This document shows positions 7,530 to 16,482 of a stretch of 64,000 nucleotides of DNA, in pieces. The DNA lies in assembly GCA_964537975.1 (NCBI GenBank), contig CAZIDP010000005.1:74770-138769 (forward strand). The letters are read 5' to 3'. The DNA is from SCBR16-9 sp964537975 (GTDB lineage: Bacteria; Hydrogenedentota; Hydrogenedentia; Hydrogenedentales; SCBR16-9). The translations under genes and the position numbers were made by a program. Numbering within the stretch: the stretch's first letter is position 1; each line of letters begins with the position of its first letter. The notes beneath the pieces were generated by a model. The model saw only the letters and a program-made list of their open reading frames with translations, searched no databases and was not told the DNA's origin.

Positions 7530-8429
7530 ATGTTCAACGATTTACTTTATAAAACCTTGCTGGACAATCTATATGATGGTGTCTATTTTACTGACACCAA
7601 TCGACGCATAAAATATTGGAATAAGGGAGCAGAACGCATTACCGGTTTTTCTGCTGGCGAAGTTCTGGGTTGTCGCTGTGCTGACAATATACTCATGCAT
7701 GTCGACCTGGATGGAAATTCATTGTGCATTAACAATTGTCCATTACAGGCTACGCTGATTGATCAAATTCAAAGACATGAAAGTTTATACTTACATCACA
7801 AAGAGGGACATCTGGTACCCATTCGCGTAAGTATTGCACCAATCTTTGATGATGATGGTGAAGTAATTGGGGGGTTGGAGACTTTTCAAGACATTACGCA
7901 TGAAATGGCTGCAATTAAAGAAGTAGAAAATTTAAAAGAACAGGTATATATTGACAGCCTGACGGGAATTGGAAATCGGAGATGTTGTGATAAAATGCTG
8001 TCACGACGCTTCAATGAATTAGAATTTATTGATTCAAGTTCACTAGGTATCATTTTATTTGATGTCGATTATTTTAAAAAATTTAATGACCAATATGGCC
8101 ACAAGATAGGTGATGTTGTCTTAAAGATGGTTGCACGAACTTTGATGAATAGTATGCGTACTTATGATTTTGTGGGTCGTTGGGGCGGTGAAGAATTCAT
8201 GGCATTAACCCCTAATGTGCGACAAGATCAAATATGGCAACTTGCGGAACGTCATCGCCATCTTGTAGAACAATCCAGTCGGTCGATAAGCAATAACAAA
8301 ATATCAATCACGGTTTCTGTTGGCGCTACCCTGGTAAATGATAATGAATCTCAGTCTGATGCATTGGCACGTGCAGACGCATTGCTTTATAAGAGCAAAG
8401 AATCTGGTCGCAATTGTGTTTCTGTATAA
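7530..8429 (+). CDS. PAS-GGDEF diguanylate cyclase
   Basis: A 299-residue soluble enzyme that makes c-di-GMP from two GTP. It has an N-terminal PAS domain (about 5-125, with FTDTNRRIKYWN and ITGF) and a GGDEF domain (about 135-299). The catalytic loop is intact (GGEEF, 219-223) and the product-inhibition I-site RTYD (210-213) sits exactly five residues before it. SLTGIGNRR marks the start of the domain. Three Cys in the PAS region (CRC, CINNC) might bind a metal or sense redox, which is speculative. TAGGAAA precedes the ATG. It is likely transcribed alone from the strong promoter at 7343-7371. Active-cyclase call is firm; the sensed signal is unknown. Confidence 0.92.
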   Translation: MFNDLLYKTLLDNLYDGVYFTDTNRRIKYWNKGAERITGFSAGEVLGCRCADNILMHVDLDGNSLCINNCPLQATLIDQIQRHESLYLHHKEGHLVPIRVSIAPIFDDDGEVIGGLETFQDITHEMAAIKEVENLKEQVYIDSLTGIGNRRCCDKMLSRRFNELEFIDSSSLGIILFDVDYFKKFNDQYGHKIGDVVLKMVARTLMNSMRTYDFVGRWGGEEFMALTPNVRQDQIWQLAERHRHLVEQSSRSISNNKISITVSVGATLVNDNESQSDALARADALLYKSKESGRNCVSV

Positions 8430-8681
8430 ATTTGGAATCCTCTGTATATTTTCACCAGTTAAACTGAGAGTTACCAAACGGCATCAAAGCAATGGGCGAC
8501 TGCTCTCTCTAGCCAACAACCTTGCCCATGACTTAAAATAATGCTACTTACTTAACCAAGTATTATTATTTACCAAGTCTAGATTCCTGATTAATTTTCA
8601 TCAGAAACGCCCCATTCAACTTTCCACATCCTTTGTTAAAAATATTGGAATTCGCCATTGAGCATCTACTAGTACTTGATA

Positions 8682-9725
8682 TCAATTGCTTGCGGTCTTG
8701 GCGCGCTTACGCGGTGCGGCAAGCTTGAGCACGAGTAATTCCAGAGCAAGCTTTTGATCAACTCCGGTACTTCGAATCATGAAATGGGTATCGGTACTGA
8801 GCGCTAGCGCGTCAATGATCTTGGCTATACCCCATTTTCGCACCAACGGTGTAACATTATTGGTAACAAATTGTGACTTGTTGTTGAGTGAAGACTCCGG
8901 ACAAGCTTTGTATGCCGACTCCAACAACCAATTAATGGTACCCATGATCTCATCCGGGCTTTTGCCATATTGCAATAATTGATACAGTGCTTGCAGAGCA
9001 GACGCAGTATTGGATTCAGCAATGGCATCGGTCATGTTCCAGACTGTTTCTTCTGCAACATCAGCACATGCCGCATTTACATCAGCTATTTTGATTTCGT
9101 TGTTATTACCAACGTACGAAGCCACCAAACCAATTGCATTTACGACATCACCAAGGCGGTGTCCTGTTCGTTCAAGAAGTATATCTACCGCATTGGCATC
9201 TATTTTCTTCCCCCGGCTTCCAGCCTCGTTCCTGACCCAGCTTTTAAGTTGGCTATCTGTTAACTGTGGGCATTCAATGTGTAACCCTGCATCCAGGCAT
9301 GCCTTATGAAATTTTACACGTTTGTCGACTTTTGCACTCACCAACACCAGGAGTGTCGAAGGGTTGGGGGATTTTAGATAATATAATAGCGCCGCCAAAG
9401 GGGAACGTTTTTCGCCCGACATCTGATAATATCGTTCAGCGTTTCGTACGACAACAACACGGCGCTCAACCAAAAAAGGCAGGGTTTGCGCTTCCATAGC
9501 AATTTCACCTGGAGATGTCTCGTCGGCATAATAGATTGACAGACAGAGGTCTCTCATGGAAGGATCAACATATTTTTGAATAATAGACTGCGTTGCCCGC
9601 TCCGCTAAAAGCGGTTCAAAGGGGTCCGTGTTGAAGCCACCTTTTCCAGGGCCAATCAGGATCACTTGAGGCAGGGAGATATTATCACCATCAATACTTT
9701 TTATAAAATCCAGTGCATGCACCAA
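8682..9725 (-). CDS. holA: DNA polymerase III delta subunit
   Basis: A 347-residue clamp-loader delta subunit, which opens the beta sliding clamp during replication. It shows the HolA pattern: an AAA+-like N-terminal module with FLVERRVVVVRNAERY and STLLVLVSAKVDKRVKFHKA, then CPQLTDSQLKSWVRNEA, the helical lid (LLERTGHRLGDVVNAI), and the C-terminal collar with a QKLALELLVLKL helix. Like other delta subunits it has no usable P-loop. It starts at TTG 9725, three bases after the lptE stop; a GTG follows directly. The close spacing says it is cotranscribed with the bamD-like gene and lptE. Confidence 0.88.
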   Translation of the reverse strand: MVHALDFIKSIDGDNISLPQVILIGPGKGGFNTDPFEPLLAERATQSIIQKYVDPSMRDLCLSIYYADETSPGEIAMEAQTLPFLVERRVVVVRNAERYYQMSGEKRSPLAALLYYLKSPNPSTLLVLVSAKVDKRVKFHKACLDAGLHIECPQLTDSQLKSWVRNEAGSRGKKIDANAVDILLERTGHRLGDVVNAIGLVASYVGNNNEIKIADVNAACADVAEETVWNMTDAIAESNTASALQALYQLLQYGKSPDEIMGTINWLLESAYKACPESSLNNKSQFVTNNVTPLVRKWGIAKIIDALALSTDTHFMIRSTGVDQKLALELLVLKLAAPRKRAKTASN

Positions 9726-9728
9726 AGT

Positions 9729-10310
9729 TTACCAAGGTTCAACCGTACGATAAAAAATATCTGACGCCAATTGGTCCAATGCTTCCGCAGCCGCCCGGTT
9801 TTCTTCTTCAGTTGGAAATGCATTTAAGGGCATAATAAAGGTTTCGACATTGCCACGAAGACGATCTGAACTGATGCCTGAAGCTCGTGTGTAGAAACTG
9901 GTTTCACCAGAGACAATGGGTTCTTCCCACAATACTTCACCGGAATGTGTATCAGTAACCCTAACCGCGGCTATAATCACCATCAGGAATTGGGTAACCT
10001 CATCACGCTCATCGGTAGTTAATCCACGCATTTGGTAGTCCTGGATTAACAATTCGATCAACAAATCGGCATTTTCTCGGTTGGCAACACGCAATCGCCC
10101 ATCATTAATAAATTTGCGTGTTAACGCATTGGTAAGGGGAGCTTGCAAACCGATTTCACGTGATGCATCATAGGCTGGTGAAACATGTATGGTTTGATAC
10201 CGATGGTCTAAACTGCTGTGTGTTGAATACCCGCATCCAGACAATGCCGCTAAAGACAGCACCACCAAACCAGCCAGTAAGAACAAGCCTATGTAATACC
10301 GTCGCTTCAT
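9729..10310 (-). CDS. lptE: LPS assembly lipoprotein LptE
   Basis: A 193-residue outer-membrane lipoprotein of the LptD/LptE translocon that places LPS in the outer leaflet. The signal peptide ends in a lipobox (LSGC, Cys at about residue 26) followed by GYST, typical of LptE. The mature part has the family's YQTIHVSPAYDASREIG strand, a region on Ala/Leu-rich helix (LTNALTRKFI), and paired beta-strands. The ATG overlaps the previous stop as ATGA, implying translational coupling with the BamD-like gene, and holA follows. A gene order with lptE directly before holA is common in Gram-negative bacteria. It implies an LPS-bearing outer membrane. Confidence 0.85.
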   Translation of the reverse strand: MKRRYYIGLFLLAGLVVLSLAALSGCGYSTHSSLDHRYQTIHVSPAYDASREIGLQAPLTNALTRKFINDGRLRVANRENADLLIELLIQDYQMRGLTTDERDEVTQFLMVIIAAVRVTDTHSGEVLWEEPIVSGETSFYTRASGISSDRLRGNVETFIMPLNAFPTEEENRAAAEALDQLASDIFYRTVEPW

Positions 10311-11281
10311 GCAGGAGCACGGTCATGCGCTGGATTGGCTTCCAGCCATGCCTGGGCTGACTCGGCAGCCTCAGTACCGGGGAATTGCTCAACGACAACC
10401 TGGTAATAAATGCGTGCGGAATCAAAATTACGCCTTCGTTCATAAAAGCGAGCCACTTGCAACCGTTGTTGCGCAATGTTTTGACGCATTTCCTCTCGCT
10501 TTTCCATCAAACCATCTACACGTTCGTCCGAGGGATATCGGCTGCGAAAGCTGTCGATTGAACTCATAGTCATTTTACTTGGTGACTGATCGTACTCCGG
10601 AGGTAATGAAAGATTGTAATAACACATGGCCAACCCATAGCTCGCTTCATTAACCCATTCAGATGCAGAGTAATCTTCTACTACCCGGCGATATTCAAAT
10701 GCGGCAGTCAGGTATTCTTTCCGTACATAATGCGTCAATCCAATCTTGTATTGCGCTTCAGCTGCTGCTGCGGTGAATGGTTGATTATCGACTACCATGG
10801 CGTAGACTTCACCAGCACGTTTTATTGGACGTTTCCTGAATGGACGCCACCGTTTGTCAAGACGTGATTGCCCGACCTCAAAAAGCTCATCTCCAATCTC
10901 ATATTGCTTGGCAATGGCATCGTCGAAGTATTGTGTGTCCGGATAATTGGCAATCACGCGCTGAAATTCCTGTGAACCTTCGAGTAAGCGACCTTGGGCT
11001 ATACGAATCTCCCCGCGTAAAAACTGATTTTCATCGGCCAGCTCACTATCAGAATAAAATTGCGTGAATTTGTCTGTTTCTCGCAGAGCCTGCCGATATT
11101 GCCCTTGCAGCATAAGACTACGCGCATGCTCAATCTGCAACTCGGGCGTCTCCATAGGTAAACTTTTTAAATTCACCCAACGGCCAGTCTGTGGCGTCCA
11201 AGTCCATTGCGCATGAGACGATTCCATAATAAAAACACACAGCGCAAGCATTAGCGCTGTAGCGAAAACAGAGATTCGCAT
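10307..11281 (-). CDS. BamD/YfiO-like periplasmic TPR protein
   Basis: A 324-residue exported tetratricopeptide protein related to BamD (YfiO), which helps fold outer-membrane beta-barrels. It has a type I signal peptide (MRISVFAT to SSHA, residue 24) rather than a lipobox, then five or so TPR-like pairs, including YRQALRETDKFTQFY, EGSQEFQRVIANYPDTQYFDDA and RNFDSARIYYQVVVEQFPGTEAAESA. ATG 11281 fits the signal peptide, with GGGAG about 10 nt upstream; a longer frame from 11320 is unlikely. It is the first gene of the run leading to lptE and holA. Without lipidation its membrane attachment would differ from classical BamD, so the functional name is provisional. Confidence 0.78.
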   Translation of the reverse strand: MRISVFATALMLALCVFIMESSHAQWTWTPQTGRWVNLKSLPMETPELQIEHARSLMLQGQYRQALRETDKFTQFYSDSELADENQFLRGEIRIAQGRLLEGSQEFQRVIANYPDTQYFDDAIAKQYEIGDELFEVGQSRLDKRWRPFRKRPIKRAGEVYAMVVDNQPFTAAAAEAQYKIGLTHYVRKEYLTAAFEYRRVVEDYSASEWVNEASYGLAMCYYNLSLPPEYDQSPSKMTMSSIDSFRSRYPSDERVDGLMEKREEMRQNIAQQRLQVARFYERRRNFDSARIYYQVVVEQFPGTEAAESAQAWLEANPAHDRAPA

Positions 11282-11625
11282 GCTGTTTACTCTCCCAAAG
11301 TTACTAAAAATGGGTACCATTTCAAGGTTGCCTGGTGGTTCACTGCCTTACCGATAATAGTTAGCGTTCAGGCGCAACTCACCCATTGCAATAGATACTA
11401 ACAAACCTCCGTAATAAAGGCAAATTTTACTGACAAAAAGCAAAGGAATCTGAGCTCTGGGTCCTTCATTTCAAGCCTCATGAATAGCGTAATTTTCTAA
11501 AAAAATCATTTCAAAAAGTAATTCTGACAATCAAAACCTTGCACATTAATTTCATATGGACTACCATGCTTGTTTGAATGGAACTAATCAGGGAACCAGA
11601 AAAGCTTATTCGGGGAGATCACATT
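11282..11625. other. divergent intergenic region
   Basis: This spacer separates the bamD-like operon (minus) from the beta-helix gene (plus). A weak promoter toward the plus strand is possible: TTGCAC (11539-11544), 17 bp, TACCAT (11562-11567). I see no coding frame and no strong inverted repeat. Confidence 0.4.
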
Positions 11626-14600
11626 ATGCAATATTCGTATGTTCTGGCAAGCTTGCTCCTTCTTTTAACGGGATGGAACAGCTTTGCAGCGATAGAATCC
11701 ATTGAACCACGTGTAGTATACACCCGCTATGTCACCAACGATGTTGTTGTTGCACTTACCGAATTAAACGCTCCTTCATCAGATCAGGTAGACGCATCAA
11801 CAATGATACAAAATGCTATTGATGTCGTAGCAGATGCCGGAGGCGGAGTCGTGTTTCTTCACGAGGGAATATATCGGCTGGAAGTTCCCATAGTCATACG
11901 GGAAGCAGTAACGCTGCGGGGTGACTGGACCCCTCCACCTGGTGTCAAAGGAACCTTGTTGGCGGTATATTCAGGCCGTGGTGAAGCCGAAGGGACACCA
12001 GCAATTACGATGCAAAGGGGAGCCGGGTTACGTGAGGTTTCTGTATGGTATCCAGAACAAAATGCAGAGAATATAGTACCGTATCCCTGGAGCATACGTA
12101 CCTGTACACAGCTTGTGGGCAACAACCACACCATCATGAACACGACCTTGGTTAACCCTTACCAAGGTTTTATGACAGGACCTGAATTTAATGAATTGCA
12201 CACCCTGCGTAATGTTTATGCAACACCCTTGAAAACAGGCATCAGAATAGATATGACTACCGATATCGGGCGCCTGATTCATGTGCGGTTCAATCCCGAG
12301 GTTTGGGCTGACTCCGGATTGCCAGGTGCTCCGGCATCTGATACCGCCCGTAACACGCTGGGATTGGTACTCGACGACGCAGTCGGCATTGACATGGGCC
12401 GGAGTGACTGGGAGTATATTTACGATGTGTCAGTTCAAGGGTATGGAGTCGGAATGCGTATTCGCCAGGGTAAAGATGGCGGTGCCAACGCAGTAATGTT
12501 TGCCAGTCAATTTACAAAGTGTGTAATAGGGCTGGAATTGGTTTCCATGAACAATATGGGACTGGCAGCGACCGCTTCTACATTCGAAGGTTCCCGATAC
12601 GGGCTTTCAAGCACTCAACGGTTCTCCAATGTAGCGCAATTTAACGCGTCTACTTTTTCTGGAGGCGAAAAATCAGTTTATATCGCCGGTAGCCCGATGA
12701 TGTCTTTTCAGAATTGCACCTTCGAAAACACAATTCGAAGTGATGGTGGCGGTATAACAATACTCAATTCAGACTTTAACTTTAGTGGTGGAAGCGAAAC
12801 GGATGCTGGGCATATTTTTCTGGATGAATTGGTAGCGTATAACCGAATCCTGGGCAACCGTTATGAAGGTGAACCACATATCACAAACCATATGCTTGGT
12901 GGTGACAGCATGATTACACATCTGGACCAAGACATGGTACGTCCAGCCATGCAAGCACCCGACTATTCCATGCCTTATCCACGTCCCAGTTCTTACTACC
13001 TTGTGAGTGTAAGCGACTTTGGCGCAGCTCCTGAATCTGAAGACAACACCGATGCTTTCCAAAAAGCTTTGGATGCCATGTCCCCAACCGGTGGTACAGT
13101 TTATGTTCCCGCAGGCAACTATAACTTTCATGGAGAACTACGCATACCCACCGGTGTTGAGCTTCGTGGTTGTTTTGACGTACCACATCACACGGTATCT
13201 GGAGGCTCAATCCTGATGCCGCTATCGGGAAAAGGCAACAAAGAGGGCACGCCCTTCATACAATTGGAAGCAGGTTCTGGTTTACGGGGCATCACCATAT
13301 GGTACCCAGAACAAGGAAATACACAAGAATCAATTGTTCCCTATCCCTGGAGCGTACGCAGCCTGGGGCCTGAGTGCTGGTTGCTGGATGTAACCATAGC
13401 ACCTTCATATCAAGGAGTAGATTTCTGGACACACCCCAGCGACGGTCATGTAATACAGTATCTGGCTGGTGCCTTTCTTCGCCAAGGCCTCAGCATCAGC
13501 AAAGCCAACACCAATGGTTGGGTGGAAGATATTCAATTTAACCCACATTATGCTTTCCGTTTGCACAAGTCTCTGACCCAACCAAACCATGCCGTGTTTG
13601 GTGATTTTGTCAGTTATCAACGAGAACACCTTGAAGGCATGAAGTTTGGTCGCAGCGCCAATCAGCGTATATATAGAAATTTTCTCTATGGAGCCTACGA
13701 CGGTCTCTCGTTTCGAGATGATGATGGTGGCGCACATGCCCATGTAGTAATGCAAGGCGTAGATACAGCGAGTCGTGCCTTGTTTATCGAAAAAACAGAC
13801 CCAAAAGGAATTGAATTGATCAACTCGCAATTGGTCCCATTAAGCAATTGGGAAGTTGGAGCCATCGTAACTGATGAAGCATTTGATGGTTATGCCTGGT
13901 TGTTTAATACCCAGGTTTGGGCAGGTACGATTACGGGTGTTCTGGAAGGCAGCGGCACTGTAGTATTGCAGCAACTGAACACTATTTCGGGTGAAATTTA
14001 TGTTGACGCAGGAACTGCCTACCTGGAAAACATATATTTTCAACTGCCGTTGTCGCCATATATTGATATAAGTTCAGACATCAACCATGCGCGTGTGCTT
14101 TCAAATGCAGCGACATCAGGCAGGCTTGATGTAAATTATGCCAATGCAAAAGAATTGAGCCAGGTACAATTACGTGCCAACAGTACTGCCAGGCGTCCTC
14201 CGTGGATTGCAGATGAACCTGTAGTTTTTAATGCTGACTGGCGCCACGCAACACCGCAACCAGCCATGCAACAAGGCATAACAGAACCAATCTATAGTTT
14301 GTATACAGGAGAAACCCCTTCAGGTAATCCCGCATTTAGGATATCTGGTAGTGTTGGCGAGGAAGTACCTGCACACATCTACTATATCTTAATGGAAGCC
14401 GGTGTCCCCATAGCTTCCGACACTATTATGCAATATTGGATTAAACCTGAAAATGAATTGAGTCGCAATACGGCTATTGATCTTTTGTTCACAGATGGCA
14501 GTACCTTACGTGACTCAGAAACCCCCGGTGCGCACCCGGCGCAACCTAGAGGTACCGTTGGTGAATGGTCCTTAATACGTCACTATATAGGACGCGAACA

Positions 14601-14955
14601 TGCTGGCAAAGAGATTTTTTTGGTTTTTGCTGCTTTTGACAGTAATAAGGGGCCAGGAGAGTTCGAAGCATTTCTGGCAGATTTAAGCATAGGTTCTGAA
14701 GGTATGGCACAAGCATTCTTGGTAAAAGCAGAACCTGCAGGGGGGGTCTATACATCTCCACAACAGGTGAAATTGATAGCATCAGATGGCCAAAATGTAC
14801 GTTATACACTTGATGGAAGTGACCCGGACCAGAATTCATCGTTGTATGCACACCCAATCACACTTAGCCAACCAGGCATTACCGAACTTCGCTATGCAAT
14901 AGACTCCCCTGAGATGCAATCAATAGTATTCGGCGAGATGTATACTTTGGAATAA
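11626..14955 (+). CDS. secreted double beta-helix protein, pectate-lyase superfamily, with chitobiase-type C-terminal domain
   Basis: A 1109-residue exported protein. After the signal peptide (MQYSYVLASLLLLLTGWNSFA) come two homologous right-handed beta-helix modules of the Pectate_lyase_3 type, about residues 35-430 and 455-830. Each opens with a polysaccharide-lyase-like start (DASTMIQNAIDVVADAGGGVVF; DAFQKALDAMSPTGGTVYVP), then TLRG / ELRG and a matching VPYPW(S)(I/V)R segment, which shows internal duplication. A beta-sandwich region follows, and residues about 1030-1105 form a CHB_HEX_C-like domain (VRYTLDGSDPD). GGGGAGA lies upstream of ATG 11626. I cannot name the substrate; a role on plant or algal anionic glycans is inferred from fold. 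Confidence 0.8.
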   Translation: MQYSYVLASLLLLLTGWNSFAAIESIEPRVVYTRYVTNDVVVALTELNAPSSDQVDASTMIQNAIDVVADAGGGVVFLHEGIYRLEVPIVIREAVTLRGDWTPPPGVKGTLLAVYSGRGEAEGTPAITMQRGAGLREVSVWYPEQNAENIVPYPWSIRTCTQLVGNNHTIMNTTLVNPYQGFMTGPEFNELHTLRNVYATPLKTGIRIDMTTDIGRLIHVRFNPEVWADSGLPGAPASDTARNTLGLVLDDAVGIDMGRSDWEYIYDVSVQGYGVGMRIRQGKDGGANAVMFASQFTKCVIGLELVSMNNMGLAATASTFEGSRYGLSSTQRFSNVAQFNASTFSGGEKSVYIAGSPMMSFQNCTFENTIRSDGGGITILNSDFNFSGGSETDAGHIFLDELVAYNRILGNRYEGEPHITNHMLGGDSMITHLDQDMVRPAMQAPDYSMPYPRPSSYYLVSVSDFGAAPESEDNTDAFQKALDAMSPTGGTVYVPAGNYNFHGELRIPTGVELRGCFDVPHHTVSGGSILMPLSGKGNKEGTPFIQLEAGSGLRGITIWYPEQGNTQESIVPYPWSVRSLGPECWLLDVTIAPSYQGVDFWTHPSDGHVIQYLAGAFLRQGLSISKANTNGWVEDIQFNPHYAFRLHKSLTQPNHAVFGDFVSYQREHLEGMKFGRSANQRIYRNFLYGAYDGLSFRDDDGGAHAHVVMQGVDTASRALFIEKTDPKGIELINSQLVPLSNWEVGAIVTDEAFDGYAWLFNTQVWAGTITGVLEGSGTVVLQQLNTISGEIYVDAGTAYLENIYFQLPLSPYIDISSDINHARVLSNAATSGRLDVNYANAKELSQVQLRANSTARRPPWIADEPVVFNADWRHATPQPAMQQGITEPIYSLYTGETPSGNPAFRISGSVGEEVPAHIYYILMEAGVPIASDTIMQYWIKPENELSRNTAIDLLFTDGSTLRDSETPGAHPAQPRGTVGEWSLIRHYIGREHAGKEIFLVFAAFDSNKGPGEFEAFLADLSIGSEGMAQAFLVKAEPAGGVYTSPQQVKLIASDGQNVRYTLDGSDPDQNSSLYAHPITLSQPGITELRYAIDSPEMQSIVFGEMYTLE

Positions 14956-14978
14956 TTCATCAGGACAGCCAAGGTAAT

Positions 14979-15023
14979 AAAAAAACTGGGTGGAGCACCA
15001 GTATTTCCCGATGCTCCACCCAG
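14979..15023 (-). terminator. strong terminator at the end of the glnD-degP transcript
   Basis: A perfect 12-bp stem, CTGGGTGGAGCA (14986-14997) with TGCTCCACCCAG (15012-15023), 14-nt loop. Seven A on the plus strand (14979-14985) become the U-tract when read on the minus strand. It lies 43 nt after the degP stop. Confidence 0.9.
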
Positions 15024-15066
15024 GTAAATTGTAACCGTATTAGCGATACTTTGTTCCTGTGACTAC

Positions 15067-16482
15067 CTAGTTTTCTGGAATCTGAATGACAGTAATTCCT
15101 CTAGGACCACCGCCGCGAATGTAACGAACCAATATTGAGGAACCGGGTTTGGCATGCTCATTTACCAATTCGCGGAACCGGGCTACACTTGTAACCGGTT
15201 GCCGTGCAAACTCGATAATGACATCACCCTGAAAGATGTTGGCGCGTTCCGCAAGGCTTCGTGGTTCCACTTGTCGCACAAGTACACCATCAACGTCATC
15301 CGGTAAATTCATCCGCTGTTTAACTTCCGGGCTAATATCGGTAACATTCATGCCCAACATATCTCGGTCGGCTGCTGCCTGTTGTCTCGGCGTACCTGCT
15401 TCCCATTTATCAAGCATCGCTTTGATCTCGATATTTTGTTCGTTACGCCAAACATCCAGGGTTACTTCGGTATCTGGAGGGAATGATGCAATTTTTACCA
15501 TAAGATCACGGGCATTCTCTACAGCATTACCATTGACGGAGCGAATTACATCGTAAGACTCTAGCCCAGCTCGTTCCGCAGGGGTATCAGGCCGCACATC
15601 AACCACAAAAGCACCACGGCTGTCTTCCAAGCCGATAGCTTCTTTGTAATGCGCGACATCTTCAATATTTACCCCAAGAAATCCTCGGATAACTTCTCCA
15701 GATTCTATGAGTTGAGGTACAACCATTTTTGCCGTATTGATAGGTATGGCAAAGCCAATAGAATTTGCTCCAAACATGATGGCAACATTTATGCCAATGA
15801 CTTCACCTTCAATGTTGGTCAACGGGCCACCACTGTTGCCAAGATTAATGGCAGCATCCGTTTGTATCAGATTCTGGAAACGTAAACCTTGCACAGCAAG
15901 TCCGACGAGATTGTCGCGTCCCAACGCACTGATATGCCCAAAGGACAAGGAACCTTCAAAACCACGGGGACTACCCATAGCTATGGCAAATTGACCGACC
16001 CGCAATGCATCCGAGTCTCCCAGCCTGGCTTCTACCAAAGGCGTGTCAGAATTAATTTTAATGACCGCCAAATCGGTATCGGAATCTGTACCCACGACTT
16101 CTGCGTCATATTCTTTGCCATTCCAGAGACGTACCCGTATGTTTTCTGCATCGGTAACAACATGGTTATTGGTGACTATGTAACCGTTCGCGGCATCATA
16201 CACAAAGCCAGAACCTGTTCCCTGCCGTGGACGCCGGTCTGGTTGTGGCCCTTCTGGAACCGGTACGCCAAAGAATCGAAAAAGGTCTTCCATGTTGGGA
16301 CCCATTTCCTGATCTGTTCGTGTTTCGGTCTCTACATTAACTACACTTGGCCGTACTTCTTCGTGCAGACGGACAAAGCTGTCTTCCAGCTCACGGAGCA
16401 TTCCAGCACGATCGGCTGCGGCCTCCAGTGCAACAACCGACATAATAACGCCGGTAAGCATTAATATTGCAGCTCGTTTCAT
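15067..16482 (-). CDS. degP: periplasmic serine protease DegP/HtrA
   Basis: A 471-residue envelope quality-control protease and chaperone. It has a signal peptide (to about residue 23), a trypsin-like domain with the triad H107 (TNNHVV), D137 (DTDLAVIKI) and S217 (GNSGGP), and two PDZ domains (about 265-355 and 370-465). An acidic linker with PNMEDLFRFFG lies near the N-terminus, as in DegP/DegQ. Length matches DegP (450-475). Its ATG overlaps the glnD stop by 4 nt (ATGA), so it is translationally coupled to a nitrogen regulator, an unusual partner. The terminator at 14979-15023 ends the transcript. Confidence 0.93.
   Translation of the reverse strand: MKRAAILMLTGVIMSVVALEAAADRAGMLRELEDSFVRLHEEVRPSVVNVETETRTDQEMGPNMEDLFRFFGVPVPEGPQPDRRPRQGTGSGFVYDAANGYIVTNNHVVTDAENIRVRLWNGKEYDAEVVGTDSDTDLAVIKINSDTPLVEARLGDSDALRVGQFAIAMGSPRGFEGSLSFGHISALGRDNLVGLAVQGLRFQNLIQTDAAINLGNSGGPLTNIEGEVIGINVAIMFGANSIGFAIPINTAKMVVPQLIESGEVIRGFLGVNIEDVAHYKEAIGLEDSRGAFVVDVRPDTPAERAGLESYDVIRSVNGNAVENARDLMVKIASFPPDTEVTLDVWRNEQNIEIKAMLDKWEAGTPRQQAAADRDMLGMNVTDISPEVKQRMNLPDDVDGVLVRQVEPRSLAERANIFQGDVIIEFARQPVTSVARFRELVNEHAKPGSSILVRYIRGGGPRGITVIQIPEN

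Noticed and set aside
15889..16464. 191-codon plus-strand frame inside degP
   Set aside because: Antisense to an intact HtrA protease; Cys/Tyr/Phe-rich shadow sequence without ribosome site.
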